From positions 1 to 40,020 of the forward strand of contig SVNU01000009.1 of assembly GCA_015066715.1 (NCBI GenBank): a DNA stretch of 40,020 nucleotides, read 5' to 3'. The notes beneath the pieces are model-generated. The model did no database searches, was not told the DNA's origin, and worked only from the letters and a program-made list of their open reading frames with translations. Of this stretch, positions 1-8,484 are shown one piece after another; the stretch's first letter is position 1; each line of letters starts with the position of its first letter. Position numbers and translations under genes: made by a program. The DNA is from Ruminococcus sp. Lineage in GTDB: Bacteria > Bacillota > Clostridia > Oscillospirales > Ruminococcaceae.

Positions 1-39
1 CTGAATTCATCCACAGTTTTAAGTATTATTTTCTTTGTT

Positions 40-106
40 CAAACTTTCTTTTTATAAGAAAGTTTGTGCATTCTTTTGTTACTTTTCTTGTGCAAGCAAG
101 AAAAGT
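40..106. repeat. Pair of adjacent inverted repeats
   Basis: Two perfect hairpins lie side by side. The first has an 11-bp stem (40-50 with 56-66, arm CAAACTTTCTT, 5-nt loop). The second has a 10-bp stem (81-90 with 97-106, arm ACTTTTCTTG, 6-nt loop). Neither has a good T-tract, and no gene is seen before the small gene at 186. The arrangement resembles short palindromic repeats dispersed in gut Firmicute genomes, but a second copy was not seen in this window. It could also be the terminator region of a gene outside the window. Confidence 0.5.
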
Positions 107-185
107 AAGGGATATAAAAAGAAAGATAAATATAAATTTAATTGTTTTTAATAAATCAAGTATAATTATGTAGCAGGTGATTTTT

Positions 186-566
186 GTGACAATTATTTTA
201 GTGTTTTGCTTCGGTCTATTACTCATGTTAGGTTTTTGTTACATAAAAAACAGAAAAAAGGTACTTTCAAGAGAGTATGTTTTAATATGTGACAAATCAG
301 AGATTATTCAAGTATTAAGCAACCATGAAAGCAAAAAAGAAAACTTTTATACAAGACTTGTTTTAAAACATAATGGAACTTATAAACTTAATTGTTCTGC
401 TTCTCATATGATGGACAGTGAATTTAATTTAAGTTTTAAGAATAATGGTGAAGCTGTAATTATGGTTGTTGTTCCATGTGACAGCCTTGCAGATAGTGGA
501 AGTACCGAATGTAATTATATTATGAAGCTTGATAAACTTATGAAGCAATATGCAAAAAAAGCCTGA
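186..566 (+). CDS. Small membrane-anchored protein of unknown function
   Basis: I do not recognise this 126-residue protein. It has one N-terminal hydrophobic segment (about residues 2-18) followed by KNRKK, which suggests a single membrane anchor with a cytoplasmic C-terminal domain of about 100 residues. No motif is evident. I chose the GTG at 186 because AGGTGA ends 5 nt before it; a GTG at 177 in the same frame would add three residues but has no ribosome binding site. A TATAAT box lies at 161-166 with only a weak -35, so the leader would be very short. The stop codon lies inside the stem of the downstream terminator. Confidence 0.6.
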   Translation: MTIILVFCFGLLLMLGFCYIKNRKKVLSREYVLICDKSEIIQVLSNHESKKENFYTRLVLKHNGTYKLNCSASHMMDSEFNLSFKNNGEAVIMVVVPCDSLADSGSTECNYIMKLDKLMKQYAKKA

Positions 567-588
567 GAAATTTGATTTCTCAGGCTTT
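558..588. terminator. Bidirectional terminator between convergent genes
   Basis: A 13-bp stem (558-570 with 576-588, arm AAAGCCTGAGAAA, 5-nt loop) is bordered by A residues on the left and T residues on the right. It can therefore end transcripts of the small plus-strand gene and of the minus-strand transporter. It overlaps the stop codon of the plus-strand gene. Confidence 0.8.
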
Positions 589-615
589 AATCATATTAGT
601 TTTAAAAATGAAAAA

Positions 616-1986
616 TTACAGTCCTTTAACAAAATTCACAATACCTATAACAAAAATAATAATTATCATAATAGGCAGAACCCATGTCATGTAGCCTTTC
701 ATAAATCTCTTTATTTTAAGACCCTTTCCGGCATTTGCTTCCGTCACATAATTATCCCAGCCCCATCCAATTTTCCTTGTACAGAAAAGTACAAATATAA
801 GTGAGCCGACAGGAAGCAGAATATTGCTTACAATAAAATCTTCAAGGTCCATTATTGTTGAATTGCCGCCAAATGGCGTAATACTACTCAGAAGGTTGAA
901 TCCGAGTGCGCATGGAAGCGAAAGGATGAGCATTGAAATACCATTTAAAATACAGGCTTTTTTTCTGCTCCAGCCAAAAAGCTCCATAGTACTTGACAGA
1001 ATACCTTCAAATACTGTAAGAACTGTCGAAAGTGCTGCAAATGACATAAATACAAAAAACAGGCTTCCCCAGAGTCTTCCTAAAGGAATGTTGTTGAAAA
1101 TATTGGGAAGTGTTATGAATATAAGGCTCGGACCGCTGTTTACGTCAACACCGTATGCAAAACAGGCAGGGAAGATGATAAGTCCTGATGTGAGCGCCAC
1201 AAAGGTATCAAGAAGCCCCACATTCAGCGCTTCTCCGAGAAGTGAACGTTTTTTGTCGATATAGCTTCCGAAGATTGCCATGCCGCCTACGCCAAGGCTG
1301 AGTGTGAAAAACGCCTGATTCATAGCCGAGACAATTACATTGGTGATACCTACCTTTTTAATGTTTTCAATATTCGGCATAAGATAAAAGCGGATACCTT
1401 CTTCACTTCCGTCAAGAAAGATACTGTTTATCGCAAGCACAATCATGATAATAATAAGCGCAATCATCATCACCTTGGTAATTCTTTCAAGTCCGTTTTT
1501 AAGTCCGAAGGAGCATACTCCAAAGCCGATAACAACTGTGATTGCCATACAGACTACCGTTATGAGGGGACTTTGCTGTACGCTTTCAAAGTGCTGTGTT
1601 ATAGCTGCCGGATTTTTGCCGGCGATGTCACCCTTGGCTGTGGAAAAAAAGTAATACATCATCCAACCCGCTACTGTTGTATAAAACATCATAAGAAGAT
1701 AGTTTCCGGCAATACAGATTTTTCCGTGATGATGCCATTTTGTGCCCTTGGGTTCGAGTTCCTGATACATCTTTGCGGCACTTTTTTGTGCTGCACGACC
1801 GATAGAAAATTCCATTGTCAGAATCGGCACGCCCATTACAACAAGGAAAAACAGATAAATCAGAACAAAGAGTGCGCCGCCGTTCTGACCTACCATGTAT
1901 GGAAATTTCCATACATTTCCGATACCTATTGCACATCCGGCACTAAGCAGAATAAAGCCAAGACGGCTTCCGAGATGTTCTCTCAT
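616..1986 (-). CDS. Sodium-dependent NSS-family (SNF) transporter
   Basis: Integral membrane symporter of the neurotransmitter:sodium symporter family (LeuT fold). It probably imports an amino acid or related small amine with Na+. The 456-residue length fits bacterial members. The N terminus holds the family signature GNVWKFPY in TM1 (about residues 23-30), with a glycine-rich unwound segment before it and NGGALFVLIY beginning TM2. About eleven to twelve hydrophobic helices follow. The start codon lies one base after the stop of the upstream ABC-F gene (TGATATG), with GGAGG ahead of it, so the two are translationally coupled. Substrate cannot be read from sequence. A bidirectional hairpin at 558-588 ends the transcript. 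Confidence 0.9.
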   Translation of the reverse strand: MREHLGSRLGFILLSAGCAIGIGNVWKFPYMVGQNGGALFVLIYLFFLVVMGVPILTMEFSIGRAAQKSAAKMYQELEPKGTKWHHHGKICIAGNYLLMMFYTTVAGWMMYYFFSTAKGDIAGKNPAAITQHFESVQQSPLITVVCMAITVVIGFGVCSFGLKNGLERITKVMMIALIIIMIVLAINSIFLDGSEEGIRFYLMPNIENIKKVGITNVIVSAMNQAFFTLSLGVGGMAIFGSYIDKKRSLLGEALNVGLLDTFVALTSGLIIFPACFAYGVDVNSGPSLIFITLPNIFNNIPLGRLWGSLFFVFMSFAALSTVLTVFEGILSSTMELFGWSRKKACILNGISMLILSLPCALGFNLLSSITPFGGNSTIMDLEDFIVSNILLPVGSLIFVLFCTRKIGWGWDNYVTEANAGKGLKIKRFMKGYMTWVLPIMIIIIFVIGIVNFVKGL

Positions 1987-1987
1987 A

Positions 1988-3592
1988 TCAGCCTCCGTTT
2001 TTCATGTTTTTCTTGAATTCAAGAAATTCTTCGTAAGTTCCCTGTCGGTCTATACAGCCATCGGGTGTAATTTCAATAATCCTGTTTGCAACCGTCTGCA
2101 TAATTTCGTGGTCGTGGGAAGCAAAGAGAATAACACCTTTGAAGCTTTCAAGACCGTTATTTACCGCTGTGATACTTTCAAGGTCAAGATGGTTGGTAGG
2201 CTGGTCAAGAACAAGAACATTTGAACCGAAAAGCATCATTCTTGAGAACATGCATCTTACCTTTTCGCCGCCTGATAAAACATCAACCTTTTTGAATACG
2301 TCATCACCGGAGAACAGCATACGTCCTAAAAATCCACGCAGATATGTGTCAGTTTCATCTGTTGAATACTGTCTCATCCAGTCGATAATGGAAAGCTGAC
2401 ATCCGTCAAAGAAGCTGTTGTTGTCAACAGGGAAGTAGGAAGTGGAGGTTGAAACACCCCATTTGAATGAACCCTCGTCAGCCTGTTCCTCCTCCATGAG
2501 AATTTTAAACAGCATTGTTATAGCCTGTTCGCTTTCACTGATAAAAGCAACCTTGTCAGTTCTTCCGAGAGTGAAGCTTACATTGCTCAGAAGCTTTTCG
2601 CCGTCAACAGTTTTGGAAATGCCGTTGACAGATAAAATTTCCTTACCAAGCTCTCTTTCCGGAGCAAAACCGATAAACGGATACTTTCTGCTTGAGGCAG
2701 GCATTTCTTCAACTGTAAGATTATCAAGAAGCTTTCTTCTTGAAGTTGCCTGCTTGGATTTCGATTTGTTTGCTGAAAATCGTTCGATAAAGGATTTGAG
2801 TTCCTTGATTTTTTCTTCGGTTTTCTTATTCTGCTGCTTTATCATGCGCTGGATAAGCTGGCTTGATTCGTACCAGAATTCGTAGTTGCCCACATACATT
2901 TTGATTTTTGTATAGTCGATATCAACTATATGTGTGCAGACATTGTTTAAAAAGTGTCTGTCATGAGATACAACGAGAACAGTACCGAAATATTCCGCAA
3001 GAAATTCCTCAAGCCATGCGATAGCGTCAATATCAAGATGGTTTGTCGGTTCGTCAAGAAGAATAATATCAGGATTTCCGAAAAGCGCCTGTGCAAGAAG
3101 TACCTTTACCTTTTCGTTACCGGATAAGGTTGACATCTGTGAGTATAAAATATCTTCTGAAAGACCAAGTCCCTGAATAAGCTTTGAAGCGTCCGAATCG
3201 GCTTCCCATCCGTTAAGCTCGGCGAATTCTGCCTCAAGCTCAGAGGCTAAAACACCGTCCTCATCTGAAAAATCCTCTTTTGCGTAAAGCTCGTCCTTCT
3301 GCTTCATTATTTCGTATAGGCGTGCATTACCCATGATAACTGTGTCCAAAACAGTAAATTCCTCATATGCGAAGTGGTCCTGCTTGAGTACTGAAAGACG
3401 TGCCCCCTTCTGTATTGCAACCTCACCCTTTGTAGGCTCAAGGTCGCCGCAGAGAATACGCAGAAATGTTGATTTACCTGCACCGTTTGCACCGATAATG
3501 CCGTAGCAGTTGCCGCCTGTGAATTTTAAATTAACATCCTTAAAAAGCGTAGAGCCGCCAAACTGCATACTTACGTCTGAAACTGAAATCAT
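1988..3592 (-). CDS. ABC-F family ATPase (YkpA/YbiT-like) with degenerate second ATP site
   Basis: A soluble 534-residue protein with two ABC domains and no membrane segment, as in ABC-F translation factors that act at the ribosome. NBD1 is canonical: Walker A GANGAGKS (34-41), signature LSGNEK (156-161), Walker B with catalytic Glu181. The inter-domain linker (about 240-310) is basic and helical (FSANKSKSKQATSRRK), as expected of the ribosome-binding P-site tRNA interaction motif. NBD2 keeps the signature LSGGEK (439-444) and an H-loop (FASHD), but Walker A is replaced by ISESEQAI (351-358) with no Lys or Gly pair, and the Walker B Glu is Gln464. The start has GGAGGACATTAA before ATG. Its role (general translation, stress or resistance) is unknown. 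Confidence 0.88.
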   Translation of the reverse strand: MISVSDVSMQFGGSTLFKDVNLKFTGGNCYGIIGANGAGKSTFLRILCGDLEPTKGEVAIQKGARLSVLKQDHFAYEEFTVLDTVIMGNARLYEIMKQKDELYAKEDFSDEDGVLASELEAEFAELNGWEADSDASKLIQGLGLSEDILYSQMSTLSGNEKVKVLLAQALFGNPDIILLDEPTNHLDIDAIAWLEEFLAEYFGTVLVVSHDRHFLNNVCTHIVDIDYTKIKMYVGNYEFWYESSQLIQRMIKQQNKKTEEKIKELKSFIERFSANKSKSKQATSRRKLLDNLTVEEMPASSRKYPFIGFAPERELGKEILSVNGISKTVDGEKLLSNVSFTLGRTDKVAFISESEQAITMLFKILMEEEQADEGSFKWGVSTSTSYFPVDNNSFFDGCQLSIIDWMRQYSTDETDTYLRGFLGRMLFSGDDVFKKVDVLSGGEKVRCMFSRMMLFGSNVLVLDQPTNHLDLESITAVNNGLESFKGVILFASHDHEIMQTVANRIIEITPDGCIDRQGTYEEFLEFKKNMKNGG

Positions 3593-3637
3593 TTAATGTC
3601 CTCCTGTCTGATGTTTTGAGATATGTAAACATTATTC

Positions 3638-3656
3638 GGGCGGGCAGTGCCCGCCC
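3638..3656 (-). terminator. GC-rich hairpin after the riboflavin operon
   Basis: A perfect 8-bp GC stem (GGGCGGGC, 3638-3645 with 3649-3656, 3-nt loop) lies 13 bp past the end of the HAD gene and 46 bp before the ABC-F start. On the minus strand it is followed by GAATAATGTTT, a poor U-tract, so it may terminate only partly and allow read-through into the ABC-F and NSS genes. No convincing separate promoter for those genes was seen. Confidence 0.5.
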
Positions 3657-3668
3657 TTTGCGGATATT

Positions 3669-4325
3669 TTATTTTAAAATTTTCTCAACCGCCTGCGGAA
3701 GCTGTGAAACATCCGGAATAAGGACAGTTGCTCTGTCAAGCTCATTCGGCTCACAGTATCCGTATGTACAGCCAACCGATTTGAGGTTATGTACAAGGGC
3801 GGTTTCGAGGTCGAAAATTCTGTCCCCTACAATAATATATTCGCCACTATATTTTTCTTTTATACTTTTGAAAATCTCAGGCTTTGGAATATAGCCGAAA
3901 TCCTCCGAGCAGAAAAAGTCAGTATAAAACCTGTCAAGATGATGAGCCTGTCTGTGAAGCTCCATATAATTGCGGGCGCAGTTGCTGAGGAAAAACAGCC
4001 TGTGACCATTATCATTAAGTGCCTGCAAAGCGTCGGCTGCACCGTTATACAAAACGGATTTTCCATCCTTTGTAAGCCTTTTCATTTCCTCATATACAAT
4101 GCCTGTTACCTCGTCCTGGATTTTACTGTCAAGCTCAGGGGCAAATTTCTCCCACATAGCCTTGGGCGAATAGCCAAGGTAGCTGATAACTTCTTTGTCA
4201 GAGTATTCCTTGAATGTCAGATAATTATTGTCAACAAGATATTTATGCCCTACACGAAAGGCAGGTACATAAATTTTTGCACAGTCATGTATTGTGCCAT
4301 CAAAGTCGAGAATAATATTGGCCAT
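3669..4325 (-). CDS. HAD-superfamily phosphatase, last gene of the riboflavin operon
   Basis: A 218-residue HAD hydrolase. Motif I is DFDGT with nucleophile Asp7 and acid/base Asp9, followed by a helical cap of roughly 90 residues (C1, phosphoglycolate-phosphatase type). Motif II is LSN, the motif III Lys is in KPE, and motif IV is GDRIFDLE. Its ATG overlaps the ribH stop by one base (TAATG), so it is translationally coupled to riboflavin synthesis. Riboflavin synthesis needs a phosphatase for 5-amino-6-ribitylamino-uracil phosphate, and in other bacteria several HAD enzymes do this (for example B. subtilis YcsE, YwtE and YitU, E. coli YigB and YbjI). This gene is a good candidate by position; the substrate is an inference. 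Confidence 0.85.
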   Translation of the reverse strand: MANIILDFDGTIHDCAKIYVPAFRVGHKYLVDNNYLTFKEYSDKEVISYLGYSPKAMWEKFAPELDSKIQDEVTGIVYEEMKRLTKDGKSVLYNGAADALQALNDNGHRLFFLSNCARNYMELHRQAHHLDRFYTDFFCSEDFGYIPKPEIFKSIKEKYSGEYIIVGDRIFDLETALVHNLKSVGCTYGYCEPNELDRATVLIPDVSQLPQAVEKILK

Positions 4326-4792
4326 TATTTTTCAATCTCCCTTATAAGATTTACCATTTCGATAGCGCCAAGTGCACAGTCATAACCCTTATTCCCTGCC
4401 TTGGAGCCTGCACGTTCGATAGCCTGTTCGATATTTTCGGTTGTTATTACACCAAACATTACCGGAATATCGGCATTTAATGAAACAGATGCAATACCCT
4501 TTGAAACCTCGCTGCATACATAATCATAATGAGTTGTTGAACCTCTTATAACAGCACCTACGCAGATTACAGCGTCATATTTTCCGCATTCAGCCATTTT
4601 TTTTGCAATAAGAGGGATTTCAAACGCACCCGGTACCCATGCAACATCCACATCATCTTCAGATACGCCGTGTCTTTTAAGACCGTCAAGGGCACCGCCG
4701 ACGAGCTTTGAAACGATAAATTCGTTAAACCTTGCGGCAACAATGCCTACTCTGATATTTTCCGATACAACATTTCCTTCAAAAACCTTCAT
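4325..4792 (-). CDS. ribH: 6,7-dimethyl-8-ribityllumazine synthase
   Basis: Condenses 5-amino-6-ribitylamino-uracil with 3,4-dihydroxy-2-butanone 4-phosphate to lumazine, the penultimate step of riboflavin synthesis. Family members usually form a pentamer or 60-mer. The 155-residue length is typical. Visible landmarks are ARFNEF near residue 20, PGAFEIPL (about 54-61) and [14 protein letters not shown] (about 79-92), which holds the substrate loop and the catalytic His. It follows ribBA by 19 bp and overlaps the downstream HAD start by one base. Confidence 0.97.
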   Translation of the reverse strand: MKVFEGNVVSENIRVGIVAARFNEFIVSKLVGGALDGLKRHGVSEDDVDVAWVPGAFEIPLIAKKMAECGKYDAVICVGAVIRGSTTHYDYVCSEVSKGIASVSLNADIPVMFGVITTENIEQAIERAGSKAGNKGYDCALGAIEMVNLIREIEK

Positions 4793-4811
4793 TTTCTTAT
4801 CTCCTTTAAAA

Positions 4812-6014
4812 TTAATCGTAGTTTAAAATGTGTCCCATTTTCTTCTGCTTTGTCTTTAAATAGAATTCATCATAGACAGTAGCTTCCATCTGAATAGGAA
4901 CACGTTCCTTTATTTCAATGCCGAAATCCGAAAGACCTTCAATTTTAAGCGGATTATTTGTCAGAAGTCTGAGTGATTTAACTCCTAAATCACGTAAAAT
5001 CTGTGCACCGATGTAGTATTCTCTCAAATCCTCATCAAATCCGAGTGCAAGATTTGCCTCTACCGTATCCATGCCCTTATCCTGAAGCTCATAGGCTTTC
5101 AGCTTGTTTATAAGTCCGATTCCTCTGCCCTCCTGACGGAGATAGAGCAGAATTCCTCTGCCTTCCTGTTCAATCTGCGTCATTGCAGCCGCAAACTGCT
5201 GTCCGCAGTCGCATTTTACAGAACCGAATGCGTCACCTGTAAGGCATTCCGAATGAACACGGCATAAAACATCTTTGCCGTCACCTATATCACCTTTGAC
5301 AAGTGCAACGTGATGCTCGCCATTTAAAAGGTTCATATAGCCGTGAGCCTTGAAAAGACCGTATTTTGTAGGCATATTTGTAACAGCTGCAACCTCTACA
5401 AGTCTGTCATGAACCTTTCTGTACTGCTGTATTGCCTTTATAGTGATAATTTTAAGACCGAATCCTTCTGCCAGCTTCATAAGCTCGGGTGTTCTCATCA
5501 TTGTACCGTCATCACGCATTATTTCGCAGCAAAGACCGCATGGTTTAAGACCGGCAAGCTTCATAAGGTCAACTGTAGCTTCTGTGTGTCCGTTTCTTTC
5601 CAGAACGCCGTTTTTCTTGGCAAGGAGAGGAAACATGTGCCCCGGACGTCTGAAATCCTCCGGTTTTGCATTTTCCTCAACGCATTTCATGGCTGTTACA
5701 GAACGTTCAGCAGCTGAAATGCCTGTTGTTGTGCCGATATGGTCAATGGAAACTGTAAATGCAGTTTCGTGATTGTCGGTGTTATCATCAACCATCTGAG
5801 GCAGACGGAGCTTTCTGATATATTCACTGCTCATGGGCATACAGATAAGACCTTTTCCGTGAATCGCCATGAAATTGATGTTTTCTGTAGTTGCAAATTC
5901 TGCGGCACAGATAAAATCTCCTTCGTTTTCACGGTCCTCGTCATCCGTTACCATAATAATCTTTCCCTGTCTTAAATCCTCCAGAGCTTCTTCAATTGTG
6001 TTGAATTTATACAT
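4812..6014 (-). CDS. ribBA: Bifunctional DHBP synthase / GTP cyclohydrolase II
   Basis: Supplies both precursors of the riboflavin ring. The N-terminal half (about 1-200) makes 3,4-dihydroxy-2-butanone 4-phosphate from ribulose 5-phosphate, and the C-terminal half opens GTP. The DHBP domain has the acidic Mg-binding loop [10 protein letters not shown] (about 24-33) and HTEAT. The cyclohydrolase domain has the zinc site [10 protein letters not shown] with CDCGQQ and the catalytic RQEGRGIGL. At 400 residues both domains are complete. It lies 10 bp after ribE and 19 bp before ribH in a tightly packed operon. Confidence 0.97.
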   Translation of the reverse strand: MYKFNTIEEALEDLRQGKIIMVTDDEDRENEGDFICAAEFATTENINFMAIHGKGLICMPMSSEYIRKLRLPQMVDDNTDNHETAFTVSIDHIGTTTGISAAERSVTAMKCVEENAKPEDFRRPGHMFPLLAKKNGVLERNGHTEATVDLMKLAGLKPCGLCCEIMRDDGTMMRTPELMKLAEGFGLKIITIKAIQQYRKVHDRLVEVAAVTNMPTKYGLFKAHGYMNLLNGEHHVALVKGDIGDGKDVLCRVHSECLTGDAFGSVKCDCGQQFAAAMTQIEQEGRGILLYLRQEGRGIGLINKLKAYELQDKGMDTVEANLALGFDEDLREYYIGAQILRDLGVKSLRLLTNNPLKIEGLSDFGIEIKERVPIQMEATVYDEFYLKTKQKKMGHILNYD

Positions 6015-6024
6015 TTTGACCTCC

Positions 6025-6675
6025 TTAAAGAAATCCGTTCTGTGACAGAAAATCTGTTGTTATATTACTTTTGCTGTCTTTTTTATTATTGAAGCCGGCA
6101 AGCTTTTCAACATATTTTCCGATTATGTCATTTTCAAGGTTAACCTCGTTTCCGACAGCTTTTTCAGAAAGTATGGTTTCAGAAGCCGTGTGTGGAATGA
6201 TTGAAACACTGAAAGAACTGTCGGTAAGCCTTGCAACGGTAAGACTTATTCCGTCTATTGCCACAGAGCCTTTTTCAATTATATATTTCATAATATTTTG
6301 CGAAGCGGAAATCGTGTACCATATTGCATTGTCATCTCTTTTTATATCGGTTATAATCCCCGTTCCGTCAACATGTCCTGCAACGATATGTCCGCCGAAG
6401 CGTCCTGCTGCAGACATTGCACGTTCAAGATTTACATGGGATTTTGGCTTTAGCTGCGAAAGGGCTGTACGTGAAAAGGTTTCGTTCATAACATCAGCCG
6501 TGAATGTATCGCCTGAAATAGCCGATGCCGTAAGGCACACACCGTTTACCGCAACGCTGTCGCCAAGCTTTAAGTCTGAAAAAATCTTTTTTGCCTTTAT
6601 TGTGATTTTTGCCTGCTGTGAGCTTTGGGCAACAGAAACAACTGTTCCGATTTCTTCTATTATTCCCGTAAACAT
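6025..6675 (-). CDS. ribE: Riboflavin synthase, alpha chain
   Basis: Dismutates two lumazine molecules to riboflavin. The protein starts with the diagnostic [10 protein letters not shown], and the two tandem lumazine-binding barrels follow (about 1-97 and 98-195), each with a VNG/IDG-type core ([16 protein letters not shown]). The 216-residue chain carries a polar tail of about 20 residues past the second barrel, slightly longer than the usual length of about 200. The start overlaps the ribD stop by one base (TAATG), which implies coupled translation. B. subtilis calls the same gene ribE; E. coli calls it ribC. Confidence 0.97.
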   Translation of the reverse strand: MFTGIIEEIGTVVSVAQSSQQAKITIKAKKIFSDLKLGDSVAVNGVCLTASAISGDTFTADVMNETFSRTALSQLKPKSHVNLERAMSAAGRFGGHIVAGHVDGTGIITDIKRDDNAIWYTISASQNIMKYIIEKGSVAIDGISLTVARLTDSSFSVSIIPHTASETILSEKAVGNEVNLENDIIGKYVEKLAGFNNKKDSKSNITTDFLSQNGFL

Positions 6676-7763
6676 TACAAAACCTCACATTCTATCAAAA
6701 CATCTTCGCCGATTGCAGTCATTTCAAGACTGCCGAGCTTTACTGCGCTGTCGGGGGAATCAAAGCCGATGCCGCCCACAGGTGACGGTGCGGCTTTGCC
6801 GCCGAGTATTTTCGGGGAAATGTATATCTGTATATGGTTTACAATCCCTGAGTTCAGTGCACTGAAATTAAGCTCTCCGCCTCCCTCAAGCAATATACTG
6901 TCAATTTTCTTTTCGCCCAGTTCCTGCATAAGTTCCTTTAAATCCACATGCCCGTCATCAGAAAATGTGTAGATTACTTCTGCTCCGGCTTTTTTTAAAG
7001 CCGCAACTCTTGCAAGCTCGGCTCTGTTTGAGCATGCTATAATTGTGGGGATTTCGCCTGCTGTTTTCATAATATTGCTGTCAAGGGGTATTCTCAGAGT
7101 GCTGTCGCAGATTATGCGGACGGGATTTCTGCCGTTTTCAAGGCGGCATGTAAGCATCGGGTCGTCCTTGAGGACAGTGTTAATCCCTGCCATAATGCCT
7201 GTATAGCGCAGTCTGTCCCTGTGAACGTTAAGGCGTGATTTTTCTCCTGAAATCCATTTTGATTTACCCGTGTACGAAGCAATCTTTCCGTCAGCAGTCA
7301 TTGCGTATTTCATGACAACATAGGGCGTTTTGTTTGTGATATAGTGGAAAAACGGTTTGTTTAGTCTGTCACATTCTTCTTTTAAAACACCTGTTATAAC
7401 TTCAATCCCATTCTCACGAAGTAAAGACGCTCCCTTTCCTGCAACAAGGGGATTCGGGTCGTCAGAGCCGATGTAAACCTTTCTGATACCGCTGTCTATG
7501 ATAGCCTGTGTACAGGGAGGGGTTTTGCCGTGATGACAGCAAGGCTCAAGTGTAACATAAATTTCCGCACCTGTCATATCCTCATTACAGTTTAAAATGG
7601 CGTTGCGTTCAGCATGAAATTCACCATATCTGTGATGATAATCCTTTGAAATTATCTCATTGTTCTTTACTATAACTGCACCAACCATAGGATTAGGGCT
7701 TACATAGCCCATGCCTTTTTTGGCCTCTGCAACGGCGATTTTCATGTATTCTTCAGCGGTCAT
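6675..7763 (-). CDS. ribD: Bifunctional diaminohydroxyphosphoribosylaminopyrimidine deaminase / reductase
   Basis: Performs the second and third steps of riboflavin synthesis. The N-terminal cytidine-deaminase-like domain (about 1-145) has the zinc and proton-shuttle motif HAERNAI and the zinc cysteines in PCCHHGKTPPCT. The C-terminal reductase domain (about 146-362) resembles dihydrofolate reductase and holds KYAMTADGKIA and the LEGGGELN motif near the C terminus. Length (362) is normal. It begins one base after the stop of the upstream membrane protein gene (TAAAATG), with GGAAG as ribosome binding site. Confidence 0.97.
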   Translation of the reverse strand: MTAEEYMKIAVAEAKKGMGYVSPNPMVGAVIVKNNEIISKDYHHRYGEFHAERNAILNCNEDMTGAEIYVTLEPCCHHGKTPPCTQAIIDSGIRKVYIGSDDPNPLVAGKGASLLRENGIEVITGVLKEECDRLNKPFFHYITNKTPYVVMKYAMTADGKIASYTGKSKWISGEKSRLNVHRDRLRYTGIMAGINTVLKDDPMLTCRLENGRNPVRIICDSTLRIPLDSNIMKTAGEIPTIIACSNRAELARVAALKKAGAEVIYTFSDDGHVDLKELMQELGEKKIDSILLEGGGELNFSALNSGIVNHIQIYISPKILGGKAAPSPVGGIGFDSPDSAVKLGSLEMTAIGEDVLIECEVL

Positions 7764-7764
7764 T

Positions 7765-8241
7765 TTAACACTTCCTTTTCTGATTTATTTTACAAATAAG
7801 CCAGATAATAAGATTTGAAATAAGTAATAAAATAGTGATAATTGCTATACCGGTGAATGTGAAAAAGGTATCAAGTCCCGGGAGAAATTCTGAATCATCA
7901 GTTGCAGCAAAATAAGAGCATATTAATGCTGAAATCCATAAAAATGAAAAAATCGATAATGTAAATGCTGTGCATACAGATGTATTTCTGTCTGCCTTGG
8001 TTATCGCAAATGTCAGTGCGATTGTTGCCAATAGAATTGATACAAAGGGTATAAGATATATAAAAGGCAGTTCAATAGCTTCCGGATATACGTCCATAGG
8101 TAAAATATTTATTTTCCGGCACCAGAATACACAGCAGGCTGTGAGCAGTTCGGTCATATAGGGAGACAACAGCAATACAGCGCACCAGAAGGCTGCATAT
8201 GTAAGAAATGAAAACAGGACTGTCCTTTTATAGCTTTTCAT
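7765..8241 (-). CDS. Four-helix membrane protein of unknown function, first gene under the FMN riboswitch
   Basis: I do not recognise this 158-residue protein. It has four strongly hydrophobic segments (about 6-27, 58-80, 88-113 and 125-151) and no soluble domain. The start at 8241 is chosen because GGAG lies 7 nt upstream; longer in-frame readings run back through the terminator and the riboswitch aptamer and cannot be protein. It is the first cistron after the FMN riboswitch and abuts ribD, so it is co-regulated with riboflavin synthesis. It lacks the length and helix count of the RibU uptake component, so a flavin-related transport role is possible but unproven. Confidence 0.75.
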   Translation of the reverse strand: MKSYKRTVLFSFLTYAAFWCAVLLLSPYMTELLTACCVFWCRKINILPMDVYPEAIELPFIYLIPFVSILLATIALTFAITKADRNTSVCTAFTLSIFSFLWISALICSYFAATDDSEFLPGLDTFFTFTGIAIITILLLISNLIIWLICKINQKRKC

Positions 8242-8253
8242 AATTTTCTCCAT

Positions 8254-8285
8254 GTATAAACAAAACCCCGTTTGATTAAACGGGG
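8254..8285 (-). terminator. Intrinsic terminator of the FMN riboswitch
   Basis: A perfect 8-bp stem (arm CCCCGTTT on the plus strand at 8266-8273, partner 8278-8285, 4-nt loop) is followed on the minus strand by TTTTGTTTAT. It lies between the FMN aptamer and the first start codon, which is where the expression platform of a transcription-terminating riboswitch should be. Confidence 0.88.
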
Positions 8286-8316
8286 CGTAAATTTCATAAA
8301 TGATAATATTTACAAT

Positions 8317-8428
8317 GCTTTCTCTCATCCAGACTCTTACTGTCGGTTACGGAATTTCGCCGTATCATGCTGTTTTATAACAGCTTGCAGACTTTACTGC
8401 CGGTAGGGATTTTCGCCCTGCCCCGAAA
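8317..8428 (-). promoter_or_regulatory. FMN riboswitch (RFN element)
   Basis: Read on the minus strand this has the conserved RFN blocks in order: GGGGCAGGGCGAAAATCCC, then ACCGGCAGTAAAGTC, then GGCGAAATTCCGTAACCGACAGT in pieces, ending with AGAGTCTGGATGAGAGAAAG. A variable arm is present as GCTGTTATAAAACAGC. FMN binding is expected to favour the downstream terminator at 8254-8285 and switch off the whole riboflavin operon. Both flanking elements, promoter and terminator, are in place. Confidence 0.96.
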
Positions 8429-8439
8429 ACACTATGTAA

Positions 8440-8468
8440 AGTATAGCACAGTATAGGCGCTGTGTCAA
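8440..8468 (-). promoter_or_regulatory. Promoter of the riboflavin operon
   Basis: Minus-strand TTGACA (8463-8468), 17-bp spacer, TATACT (8440-8445). Transcription would start near 8433, just ahead of the FMN aptamer. The spacer contains a short inverted repeat (CACAG...CTGTG). Confidence 0.8.
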
Positions 8469-8484
8469 TAGGGAAAATATGGGT

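Noticed and set aside
550-804. Plus-strand frame overlapping the end of the first small gene
   Set aside because: It runs through the terminator hairpin and opposite the NSS transporter, and has no ribosome site.
8242-8328. N-terminal extension of the 4-TM protein up to an ATG at 8328
   Set aside because: It would be translated from the FMN riboswitch aptamer and its terminator. The ATG at 8241 has a proper ribosome site.
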